Of a DNA stretch of 64,000 bases, positions 25,736-37,000 are shown piece after piece (the stretch's first letter is position 1; each line of letters opens with the position of its first letter). A model generated the notes under the pieces. That model was not told the DNA's origin. It ran no database searches and saw only the letters and a list, made by a program, of their open reading frames with translations. Position numbers and translations under genes: made by a program. The DNA lies in assembly GCF_036370855.1 (NCBI RefSeq), contig NC_088130.1:69912941-69976940 (forward strand). The letters are read 5' to 3'. This stretch comes from Dromaius novaehollandiae (Eukaryota > Chordata > Aves > Casuariiformes > Dromaiidae).

Positions 25736-27969
25736 TGCAGAAAGCTTATTGCAAGGGGTAAAATCAGAATACCTTGACATTTATTTCAGAAACAATATTT
25801 TAACCCCCCGAAGTTCCACTACTGCAATTCCTGCATTACAAACACAAAAGACACGGCCGTACGTAGGGAAATCCTTGTGAGAGGAGCATAAATAACCCGT
25901 GTTGTGACCAGCGAGGATTTACAAGTGTAGAGTAGTAACATAAATTTAGCAAGCGGATGATTAAAGCAGAGTGTAGATGGAGTCCGGTCAGCATCAAGCC
26001 TACAGCCACCCTCCCTGCAGCGAGACGGGCTGCAATGCAATGGTTTCATTACTCATTTATCCTCATTTCTTTTTTGAAAGCTGCCCAACCGATTAGCAGC
26101 CTGTCAGGTAAAAGCCAGAAATAAAAGCAACTCGTTAGCAAATCATGAAGAACCCCGGCGGCTCCCGACACATTTCAAGTCCTCTGTGCTGCACTTATTC
26201 CACCTTGAACTTCTCCACGGTCACACCAGGAGGAACCAGGTCTGCCTAATGCCTCCGTATTAAACTGTTACTGATATGCTGGAATAGAAATCTAGTCATC
26301 TCTCCAATCTGTATCTCTAGCTAAATGGTTCACCATGGTTGTTAGGCCACAGGCAATAATCCCGAGAAGCTGATGTGCTACCCGTGCCTACCCAGCGTCC
26401 TAAGCTGGCTCGTCCCACCTCTCTCAGCTGCTGTTTCGGGATGGTCTGAACCTACCTTGAAGCCACCCAGCCCTTCCCATCTGCTGGGAGGGAGAGCTCA
26501 GGCTGGCTGTGCTGATTCTCACGTTGCGTATTTTTAAAAGCTGTATTATTCATTCATGCTGTTCACTGTGTACCCTATCTGCATGTTTATTGTAAAATCT
26601 GCTTGCTTATATTTTTCCCTGAGACTAGCCTGCTGCACCCACTGAGCTTTGAAGAGTCCGGGCACTAGGTGCGATGCCTGCGTGGAGCCTGTCATCCCTT
26701 CATCGGCTGCGTGTTCCCAATCGCCTTGCACCCTCTGCCCTGAGCTCGGATGAAATTGGAAGACGCTGCATTATAAGGACACAGTGGTTACCAAGTCAGG
26801 GGTCTAATTGATGCCAGAACTATGTTACTGTCATTATTAACGGACTTTTATATGTTCATACATTTGTTAATAATGTATACTTTCTGATGCATTAAAGAAA
26901 ATCCACATCTTCATTCCCCTCCACAGCAAAATCTCTTGCCCTAATACAGCTAATGCTGACATTATTATTCCCCATCAATAATTCAAGCCAACTCGATTAC
27001 AGCAAAATTCTTTGCGCCAGTTTTTCTGCTGCTCTTTGCTCACCCTTTCACGCAGTCCGACCGTGGTGGTGGAATACAAACACTCGAAGCACTAATTTGC
27101 AGAACTTGCCTGTTGTGAAATACTACGCTCCTCTGCGCTGAAGAGACTCTCCTAATCATTGCTATTCAGTACCAGAACAATTAAGAAGCCTTGAGGAAGC
27201 CACAAAACACGTGGGATACACAGTAAATTACTGTGGCTATGTCTCATGCCTTTAATTTATTGTTTAGGGTTGTCTTTAAGTAAAATTTTTTGCAAATGTC
27301 TTTTATTAATGATGCCATCCCCAGTTCTTGCTTGCATTCTGGTTCTGTAATCCCAGAGCCCCCTTACCAAGTTACATGCCTTAATGAAGGGAAATTTCTG
27401 AAGTGTTTAACAGACATGCTAAGCTCTACTGTCTTTGCGGGATTAAGCAAATGTAATTGAACTGAATATTTCATATCTCCCCCCAAACCTCTCAGATGCC
27501 CCACTGTGATCATTGCTGAATCTCCTTTCACCGGCTCAATACGTAATCCATCTGAGAAAAACTGCGTTCACTCACAGTGGATAAAATCAGATGCACTGCA
27601 TACGAAGCCAATTCAAGGCTACTGTTAAATGGCTTCTCAGCCATTCCATTAAAGAGCAACATAAAAACAAGTGAGTTTCTCCTTCAGATATACCATCTTC
27701 TTCTGCCAGTCTTCATCTTTCAGTCAAGATGTGCTTATCACTGTTGAATTAATTTACAAGTTTAAGAACAACAATATCAAGAAATTATTTATGTCTAAGT
27801 GAGTCATGGTGTAATGGAAGCAAACAATAAATATTTTAAATATATGTATGATTCAGCCCTGCAACTAATCACACTGACCCTGGTAGGAAAATATAGAAGG
27901 TAAAACCATGATCTTGAGGAATTTTCTGTATCAGAGACCCCATTTTAATGGGGCACTCTAGCCTCCTGA
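25736..27969. other. Intergenic, nothing recognised
   Basis: AT-rich. The 26,790-26,900 and 27,220-27,330 parts have TAAT/ATTA-rich stretches reminiscent of conserved developmental enhancers, but no gene, RNA or mobile element is evident. Confidence 0.5.
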
Positions 27970-28290
27970 ACATCTCTTGGGAGGACCACATGGCTCCACA
28001 CAAGCAATTCAGGAGGTTGCTGTGGCTTCTTGGGGATAACTTCTAGTACGAGTGCTAGGGGTGATGCTCTTCCGGATCAGCTACTAAAAGCAAGGAAAAT
28101 TGCATTAGGGACATGATAATTGGTGGTAACCTTGGCTGTAACAACCATAAAACAGTGGTGTTCTTGATCCTGAGGGCAGTGAAGGAGGAGAGTAGCAGCA
28201 TACAGACCTTCAGCGATTCCAGGAGAGCAGGTTTCGTCCTCTTCGGGGAACTGAATACCCGTTTTCCCTCCTGGAGGTGCCTCACCGTCC
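27970..28290 (+). mobile_element. Old CR1-like LINE fragment (endonuclease to RT linker of ORF2)
   Basis: The plus-strand frame around 28,113-28,260 reads IIGGNLGCNNHKTVVFLILR and then QTFSDSRRAGFVLFGEL. This fits the end of the apurinic-endonuclease domain of CR1-type ORF2, where the family has a G.LGCSDHE..EF.ILR pattern followed by a D/S-FRRA-F-LF segment. The D of the SDH motif is replaced by N here. Upstream, GGGTGATGCTCTTCCGGAT (about 28,058) and the GGGAGGACCACATGGC...AGGAGGTTGCTGTGG region also look CR1-like. There are no long intact frames beyond this. It is not continuous with the 20.4-kb fragment; the order of element parts is wrong for a single insertion. Confidence 0.65.
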
Positions 28291-28499
28291 TCCTGGAATA
28301 CAATATCTTCCAACTACAGCATACACTTTCGTTTAATGCCTCCAAACCTCTACTTGCAACAGCAAATAATTACCAGGGAGGCTTGACCAGTATTTAAGTC
28401 AATTGGTAGTTTTCACCTTTGGCATTTAAATCTGTTCTTGCTTTCCAGGACCACGAGGGAATAAAAAAGCCACTTACGAACAAAGCAGAGAGTGAAAGG

Positions 28500-28745
28500 A
28501 GTGCCACATGGGCAACGGCTGGGCTCCTTTACTAGGCGCCTTCGATTACAAAAACGCGGTAAAGAAGAACGAAGGATCAGAGAGGATGAAGAGTCCTGGG
28601 GAGCAACTCAGGCGAAGAGTAGATGCTCTGGCAAAGACGAACGCGTGCCGGTCACGTAGCTGCGTGACACCCGATAGCATGGCACGGGCACGAGATGCGA
28701 GACGCGGCATTCACGCTGTGACCCTGGTTGTCCCATAAACACCAC
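28500..28745. other. CpG-containing islet
   Basis: Many CpGs (for example AACGCGG, GACGAACGCGTGCCGG, GAGACGCGG) lie in an otherwise CpG-poor region, about 200 bases past the CR1-like relic. A 76-codon open frame here is not recognisable. Confidence 0.4.
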
Positions 28746-29798
28746 GGACAGACCGATTAGCTTGGATAGACAGCGTCCTAATTATGAAAATGCGAACACA
28801 GTACATAAATAGGAAGGTGCTAGTAATAGCTTTTGGCACAGAGCACCCAGCATTATAATAAGTTAATGGAGCAGTTTTAAGTCCGCAAGCTGTATAAACA
28901 ATGTACTAGGCAGGCTTCCCATTACGGGCTCTTAGTTTGGAGCTGTGATACACAACATTTACTCTAACTACTGTCCACTGGCATAAAAACAATTCCCTCT
29001 GGGAGACCGGACTTTCAGTATACTAAAGTGCACAGCAGGGAAAGGTGTTTCTGCCAAAGGGGATAATGAATGTCCTTTCCAATACGGAAAATAATGCATA
29101 AGGGACCACTGTGGTCTAAGGGACCTGAGTGGCATGGAAAATAGGGGCGAAACATAGTTCTGATGTATAAATGCACACGCACACCACAGCGTGACTCCTC
29201 CCTGGAAGAGGCCCGGTGGAGAGTCTTTGCTACGGCCCGCAGAATTTTTGCCAATTCTGCTCATAAACACGTTTTTTTTGCTATAGAGGTGACAGCTGCT
29301 AATTTCCTGAGCTGCCTGAGTCGTTCAGCCAGGCTTCCTGGTCCCTGCAAGGTGTTAATGCCTCTGACGCAGTCAGGCCCCCGCGCTCCACCATCGGCAC
29401 CGGGAACTGTTCTGCCTCTTCTTTGCACCACACCTTCCCCATTGCCATGTCTCCATCAACGCACAGACTTAGCCGCGAGGGGCAGATCCCTGTCGTCGTA
29501 TCCAAATTAACAGCAATTTTGTAGTTATTTTCTCGCGTTGATTTTTTTTTTGACACACACAAAACAGAAGTGAGCTGTGAGCTTTGGTTAATGCACCTTG
29601 GCCGTTTTTAGATAACATTATCCATTTTTAGCTCGGGCCTGGGCTGTTGGTGCTGGAGGGACACGCAGATGTAGTCTGGGTGTGATTCCCCACCCCTCAC
29701 ATGTTCTCACAGCTTTTCTAGAATAAACTTATTTATTCTGAATAGACACCTGGCAAGGAGCTCAAAAGCGCAGGCGGTTATTGCAGATCTGTAGTGCT
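28746..29798. other. Intergenic between CpG islet and integrase relic
   Basis: No gene seen. I looked here for the upstream part of the integrase relic (HHCC zinc finger, first two catalytic Asp, RNase H) and did not find it. Confidence 0.5.
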
Positions 29799-29970
29799 CG
29801 GCCTCCTTTATCTGCCCCCTACAATCCCAAGTCTAATGGTTATGCCACACATCTTGTTAAAACTTTTAAAGCTGCCGTGAAAACTGTCAGGGGAGATAAA
29901 CAATCTTTAAATCAGAAAATAGCTTCTTGCCTGCTATCTTATCAGCCGATGCCACCCACTTCTGCAGCGC
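29799..29970 (+). mobile_element. Ty3/gypsy-type integrase relic
   Basis: An open plus-strand frame contains SAPYNPKSNGYATHLVKTFK followed by GDKQSLNQKIASCLLSYQ. This is the layout of the C-terminal part of a retroelement integrase core (Pfam rve): the APYHP..NG..ER.V.TFK helix, then the L..FLL.YR segment. The third residue of the DDE triad, the glutamate normally after NG.A, is replaced by threonine (NGYAT), and the usual YR.TPH reads YQPMP. I see no upstream D or D residues, reverse transcriptase, gag or LTRs, so it is a short dead fragment. The spacing resembles Ty3/gypsy and related domesticated integrases more than avian retroviruses, but the fragment is too short to be certain. Confidence 0.5.
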
Positions 29971-31921
29971 GCGCCGGCAGAGCTGCTGACGGCTGCAGAC
30001 CAGACTGGGAGCTCTGACACCTCACTGCCCTAGCAGCCCCCTGTCCTTTTTTCAGATTTACCATCTCTTTCCTCTTTGTCACTTCAAAACCCACCCAGTG
30101 ACCACCAGAGTCCTCTGCAATTCCCTGCCACTGGCTGCAGCAGCTGCTTTTCTGCCCCAAAACTGCTTCCAGGTACTTCTGCTCCCTACCCAGTCGCCTC
30201 TGCTTTGCTTTCCTATGCTCTTGCTGCTTTTCTGGGCCCTTTTCTTTTCTTTTGGACAGGCTTCTCATTTGGAAAAAAATTCCCTTATTCTAATTTAGCT
30301 CAAATCTTCCTTCTTTTGAGGAAGAAAATGCATCTGTCTTCCTCCAACTGCAATCGTGATCCCCATCATTTTACAACGCCCGATTCAGACTGTTCTTCGA
30401 AAAGAGCAGCTCAGCTGTCTGTCAAAATATCGTCTGAGTCTGGAAGCTGCGGCATAAACTGCTCTTGCTGGGAGGAGGAATATTTCAAACCCAGCCACAC
30501 AAATAAGCAGAACAAATGCATAAAAATCAATCTTTCAAAACAAGGTTTTCTTCCATCGCTGGTGGTAGGGAATGTGAACAGATCGAGAATGGGACACGTT
30601 TGAGCCACTGGATGTCTCTCAGCTACCACAAAAGAAGGTCAAATAGGTTTTTATCAAGAAATCATCAGCATAACTCAAAATCTGCAGATCTACAGCCTTC
30701 CTGCAGGACCTCCAGCGACTGACCTGGGTCACATTTTTCAAGAAAACTGACCGCTTTGCATGTCCAGCAAATGGCATTTCAGACTTGTTGAGCCTCACGC
30801 ATACGTGCTCCAAGCAAACTGCTGAGCGTCTCAGAAAAGCACGAGGAACAGAAGTTACTTGAAGAAGTAGTTGTCAAAGCCCTGTACCTCTGCTCCCTTT
30901 GCGTGAAGATACGGATAGCCCTGATCTCCCTCCTATTGGGGGACTGTGTAAACACAAATCCAGGAGGACAACCTGAGAAAAAGCACCGAACATGGATATT
31001 TCTCCAGGAAACTCAGTTGTTCAACCCTTTGTATTTTCACTATAGCTGTGGTGTCCAGCACGGACAAACCCCGTTCCCAGCAGCAGCAGCAGAAACCCCT
31101 TGGAAGCCAGCAAGGTATCCGAGCAGAATCCGGCACCAAAACAGTCGCTTTTCCCAAAGTCCCTTTTGACATTGGTAAGAACTGAATGACTCCCTTCCCC
31201 ATGGTGAATGGCATCATTTCAAGGAGGAATCAAAAGTACAGATTATGAGCAAAAGAAAGAAAGTGGGACAGTATTAGTATGGAAATCAGAAGTGACAAAT
31301 TGGGTAATGTCATCTGAGGATATGAGAAAGGGGGAACTCGAGGGGGACACAGTCACTGGGAAAGAAGACAGTGATAATGAAAAAAAGTCTAAAGCACCTA
31401 CATGTTACAAATAGGAGTGCGGTAAGAAAACAGAAATTTAGGCTACACATGTAGGGCGAAGCTCCTCAGAGATCAGCATGATTTTGAATAGTTGCATTAA
31501 GAGTGGTAGATATAACCTGGCATCTTCTCATGAGCTCTAAAAATGTTATATAGGACTCAATCCTGAAATATCAGATGGATGACAGAGAGGTTGTCATCTC
31601 TTAAGGGCTTTTCCTTATAAAAGAGTTTAATATCCAGCCAGATAATACACAAAAGATGCTGGTGTAGGAACTGCAGAATATTTGTAATCAAATGAGGTGA
31701 GAAAGGGACTAATCTTGCTCCCGTTACAGACAAGGCTACCTTCTTCTTATTTTTTTTTTTTTAATTTCTTCCTTTCTTTCTTTGTTTCTAAACAGCTGGG
31801 ACATGCCCAGCCTTTCAGTTCGATACTCATGTTTCTGGAAAGATACTTTTTTCATTATCCTTCTTTCCTTTTGTGAAACATTAAAACTTTCAGAAAAGTT
31901 CTAAAGCATTTTAAAGCCTAT

Positions 31922-31943
31922 AACCTTATAAAGTTATAAGGTT
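31922..31943. repeat. Perfect inverted repeat, 10-base arms
   Basis: AACCTTATAA (31,922-31,931), spacer AG, then TTATAAGGTT (31,934-31,943). This is a perfect near-palindrome able to form a short hairpin or cruciform. It has no T-rich run after it suggestive of a polymerase III terminator. Confidence 0.9.
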
Positions 31944-34900
31944 CTCCTGTCCCTAAGCTGTACTGTAAAATAAGCCCATTGCACAAGCAGGTTTCATTTT
32001 TAATAATTCTGTAGTTATTGCCCCATAACTTTCCTGGTCATGAACTCCAGGTATAAAATTGAAAAGAACAAGAAACCTAAAGACTCATTAATAAAATGCT
32101 CTCACGCGGGTTTTTTCACAGTCGCTAATTTAGGGACCAGTTCTCCCCTTTGATGTATGTGAACAGATGCTGTCAGCAAATGGCACTGCGAACACAGCAG
32201 CCGGATTTGACCTCAGAAAACTCAAGGTGAGGGGTAACTGTGGAAAAGTGTTCTTTCCACTTTATTTTTTAATAGGAAGTGAGATGTGCATCACACACAC
32301 ACAGAGGTTCGTTCCGGAAAGCGTATCAAAGAGTAAAACCAGGCTGTGAATGCTGAAGGTATTAGACTGCCGCTGGAAAAAAAGAGCACTTTGTGTAGCT
32401 TTAAATACAGAAACAAGTCTAGACGATCCAGTGTCTGAATTCAAATGTTCATGCAAAATAACAGTCCTTGCCAAAGCATGGGGTGAAAACAGTTGCAGGG
32501 ACTCCGCCGTGGTTTTTCAATGCCTGCCGAGTTGATACCTCACAACAGGGATATCCTGGACGGATGCAACCCAACCGCATCAGGACCCGGGGCGTCAGGG
32601 TGCGAGGAAGGGGAAGGAGCAAGGGTTGGTTGTCCTTTGGAAGACTTCTTCCAGTCTCACCATGGACATCAACGAAGAAGAGGAATTTCAGAGGGTTCCA
32701 AAAATGATTTTGAAGTATTTTCCCACCAAGAAATCATTGGGACCAAAGAGATCAAGGTGAGCTGTGTAAGATCCCACTCTGTGGAAGCTGGAGCTCCATC
32801 CCCCCGGCAAGAAGTTTGGACACAGCACCCACCCTACAGCTGACCAGCAGCTGGACTGGGATGACACTTAATGCAGGTGCTGGTGGGCACGGCCACACAC
32901 GCTGCAGACAGTGTCCCTTCCCTTGCCTCCCTCCTGCCCAGCTTCATCCTGGACAGTTCTGGGGTTCCTCAGGCTCGAGGATGGGATTTCTTCACTCACC
33001 CATGGGTGCTTATCGCAGAAACCCGACACCTTATCATAGTTTAAACAAAATTAGGTCTACCTCCTGGGGCTGGGGACCTTGGGTTTTATTTCTGATGAGC
33101 TTATGTAGCAAAGTAGTAGTATACTAGATGCATTTGTTTACAGTTATAACTTGTGTACCTTATACTGGAATTCATAACTAAATGGGGTCATTCTGAGAAC
33201 TGTATATAGGAAAGACATATATAAATGTAAGGAAAAAAATAAATACAAGGCCCAAAGTGAAGGATCTGGTTGCCCACCTAAACGATGCTGTGGGATACCC
33301 CTTGGTGTCCAGCTGCGGCTCAGGAAGGCTGTGGCTCTCCTGAAAGTCCTGAGCCGTATCAGCCATCCTGGGGCAGATTCCTTGGCACTGAGATATTGCT
33401 CAGTCTCAGGATGCAGAAGGTACATTTATTTATGCAACCATAACCTGCCAGATGTATCCTGCTTTTCAGTACAGCTCACAAAGCTTTGCGTTTCCCTGGT
33501 AAAGGCTATGTGTCGTTTGCTCGGAGTTACAGTTTGCAGTAACCCTGTGGCAGGATGACACACGCTGGCCATGGTTTTCATGCAGCTCCAGTTGGTATTG
33601 GTAATCCATGAGCTGCAGGACGGAGTTCCGTGAACTCGTAAGGGTCTGATTTATGCCCTCTCTTTCCCTCCTCCGCAGCGGTGACCCCTCCCAGGACTGA
33701 TCAGCAGTCAGGTAGCTCCTTCAGGAAAAATTAACCCACTCTCTCCTTCCTCTAAATATACAGCCCTGCTATAGCAGAGTGATTAATTCATAAACTGGCT
33801 CACTGCAGGTTTCCATATACTCCATCTAATCACATGTTTATATGCCTTCTATATAAGTTACTGTATTAAATATCCTGGTTTTAATTTCTACTTTTCTGCT
33901 GTATCTTCTATATTTATGCATCTTTCCATTTTTAGCCCGTCTGTAGTCTAAAACTCTCCATAGCTGAAAAAAATGGCCTTTTGCTTCGTTCAACAGCAGT
34001 ACAGTTCCAAATTATTGACACGACCTTTAATATTCTCCAGATGGTCACGAAAGCTCTGAGCCAAAAGTCAGGAAGAACTAAAGCAGTGAGGCTTAGTCTC
34101 AAGTCCAGAAGACAAGAATAAAGTTACATGAAGATCCAGGTAAATTTTCAGGGGTGGAAGGGAAAGCTATAAACTACCAAAATTACATCTGATGCCCCTC
34201 CAAAAAGCAATATCCCCCAATATCTAAGTTGAGGATTTTTTCATACAGATTTATACATGAGCTTTTTTTCGGTATGTATCTATCTTTGCCTCAGCTGCTT
34301 ACTAGTTTTCGTATTTCTTCCAAGCCATTTGCCTGATTATATTGATTTTGAGGAAGTACATACATGCATCAGAAACAATCTCTATGGAAAAGCCGTATCA
34401 GATTAAACAAGGAAGAGCATTTAGACTTCTACAAAGTTCAGATGACTCTAGACACCTTGTCAGAGAATAATATTCTGTCCTGTTGAAGGTGCTGTCGCAG
34501 CTTGGGTGAAGTCTTCTCATGACCCACCTTGACAGAGCAGTTAAGCAAGAGTATTGTGAGAGTGGTGGTAAATGCAGCAATACATCTATGAGAAGATGCT
34601 CCTGCCTGACCCAGCAGCTCTGGAGCTGGCCCCTGGTTCATGAAGAAGGAAGGTGAGGTTGACACATCCCATCCTCGATGCAATGATGTCCTGGTACAGT
34701 TTTGTATGTAGGCACTTGTTCAGGTCCATCTCCTTCGAGGACAAGATACTCAAGATCAGTGAGGACTGGGGAGTGCAAAAAGTTGGCCAAATCCTCAGGA
34801 CCATCCTGGGTTAGCGAGTACGCTTTGGAGCCTGCCAGGCAGCTCCGGCTCTGGGATACTCCGCATTTCCTCGGGTGGATCATCAGCAGCAGGCATGAAG

Positions 34901-35250
34901 TCTGGATTGTCCAGATCTCTTTTTGTGAATCTCCATTGCTTAAGCAAGAAGTTTCAACCCCATCATTGCTTTCTGTGTGGCACCACCTTGGCTCGGGCTG
35001 GAAGGAGCAACGCACTGGGCTAGTTGGGGAGGGTGCTGGAGCTGGTGAGACCCATCAGGTGAGACCTGGCTTCGCGTCCTGCATTCATCCTTCTCCCAGT
35101 CCAGAGGGATGAACCACGTCACCCTGCACCAGCCTCAGGGTCCCCTTGGAGATTAGTAACACGGCTCCAGGCAGAGGGGCTCCTTCCTGGGTGCTCCTCA
35201 GCAGAGGACATCAGCGGCGCTGGCCAGAGCACAGTTTCACCTGCACTTTA

Positions 35251-35302
35251 TGTGAATAAAATGAGGCTCCTGAATTCTGTGAATAAAATGAGGCTCCTGA
35301 AT
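35251..35302 (+). repeat. Tandem duplication, 27-base period
   Basis: TGTGAATAAAATGAGGCTCC TGAAT at 35,251-35,275 is repeated without change at 35,278-35,302, with a two-base TC spacer. Absence of mismatches implies a recent duplication or gene-conversion-like maintenance. Confidence 0.95.
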
Positions 35303-36555
35303 GGATGACAGTAAATCTGTAAGATTCAGGTTTCATTTTTTCTAAACTCCATAAGCTTGCAACAATCTAGAATAATACAGGAGGGTTTGCATCCTTTGTT
35401 AAATTCTGAATTTTGGTTTTAAAATCTGTCTGTGAAAGGGCTGTTTCTAGAGACATCTGAAATGCTTTCCAGGGTTTTAGTTGAAAAAATATTTTTTCAC
35501 ACACATGAAAGAATTTAACCTCTTTCCACCTTACCAGTTTTTCCGAATCGACAATTTGACATACTTAGTAAAATTTATAGTTTGCCAAAAATATTTCATA
35601 ATCAATAAGAGTTTGGTAAACTGAACACGTCTCTTACACTAAAAGTTCATGACAGCTAGTGGGGCAGAAAGCCGTGGTCAGTGTCAAACCCTGTAAAATG
35701 GAAACATTTTTGTGTAATTTTAAAAGTTGTATTTTACATCATAGTTTTATGCATTCACCTCTATTGATTAACCAACTGTAATGATTATAAACATTCTATA
35801 GGATTTTCCCAAACAAATGAATACTTCACATTACTATGTGCTGGGAGCAAATAGTTTCCAATTACATGAGCATAGCTGTGAGTACTGAACAAACATCAGG
35901 TTCAAAGCAAAGATAATTTATTACAGTAATTACAGCTTGCTGGAAACTCATTGAAGGAGAGATACTGGAAAAATTTATTTTTCTTGGAAATATAAAACAT
36001 TGACAATATTGACCGATTTTAAGTGTGGTGATAAATTTCTCCTGTCCCCAAAACACCCTTTCTGTTTCCTTCCTCTTTTTCGCTTATCTTTTTTGCTTTC
36101 TGATTTTGATCTTTACATAATTGATCATTTTAACTCCATTCTCCTATCACGAGCAATAAGTCCTATATTTGCATTTGGTGTGGCCCGTACGGCCCCGTCA
36201 CCTGCAACGCAGAGCAGGTTTCTCTCAGGAGCAGGAGGAGGGAGGTTGCATTTTGCACGACCCAGACAGCCCTCATGCAGTCTCAGAGCCTTTTTGCACT
36301 TGGATATTTCCCCAAATAGATGCGTTGGAATAATTGTTTCCAAAGAATTATTTTGGTATCTACCCTGTATGAACTCTTGAAAAGTGAAATCCTTAATTTT
36401 CCCCCATCTGGAGGTGGACTGAGCTAAATACGCAAGAATAATCATTACGATCTGGAACAAACTTCCACATGGAGCCTATACTGGAAAAACTTCTGGAATA
36501 ACTGGTCCATCACTGGTCTGCTGGCAAACTTCCAAGCATGGGCAAGCCTTTGCTG

Positions 36556-37000
36556 GGCGCTATTTGTGCAGTGCCATGCAGAGCAGGGCACGGAGTCGAT
36601 CGGAAGGGGTAGACCCCTCCAGAAGACAGTGCAGAGTGCTGGCACACGCCAAGGGCCGCCACGGCCTGGCTCCCACCGAGGTGATGCCCAGAAACAGAGA
36701 CCGAGCCCCCGTGTTCTGAAATAGCCGGGATCCTGACCTTCCACCTCCTGTGAAAGACGGCATTTCCGAAAACAGGAGAGTGCTTTGGACCCACGTTACG
36801 TGTTCAGAGCTGCGGGTGCAGAGGAAGCACGACGTGGCCTGGGCACCCCGGGGCCGTCGGTACTTGGCCAGCTCACCACGCTCACCTTGTGCAACCTCGG
36901 GCCACGCGGTCTGGCTGGGAGCTGACGACGCTGCGAGCCTTCTCCCTGCAGAACAGCTAAATACCCAGGAACGACAGTTACGGGACACTGCGATAACACG
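36556..37000. other. GC-rich, CpG-containing stretch
   Basis: CpGs recur through 36,590-36,990 (GTCGATCGG, CACCCCGGGGCCGTCGG, CACGACG) and open frames occur in four overlapping phases, as expected for GC-rich noncoding DNA. No exon or promoter is recognised. Confidence 0.4.

Larger units (their letters stand above)
29971..36555. other. Intergenic, with small repeats
   Basis: No gene recognised. It includes T13 at 31,750-31,762 followed by a short TTTC tract, a perfect inverted repeat at 31,922-31,943 and a 27-base-period duplication at 35,251-35,302. Open frames of up to 175 codons (30,076-30,603) have no family match. The minus-strand stretch 34,390-35,015 keeps several overlapping open frames but no recognisable domain. 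Confidence 0.5.

Noticed and set aside
30076..30603. 175-codon plus-strand open frame next to the integrase relic, as a retroelement gene
   Set aside because: Composition is Ser/Pro/Phe-rich from pyrimidine-rich DNA, and no gag, protease or zinc-knuckle motif is present.
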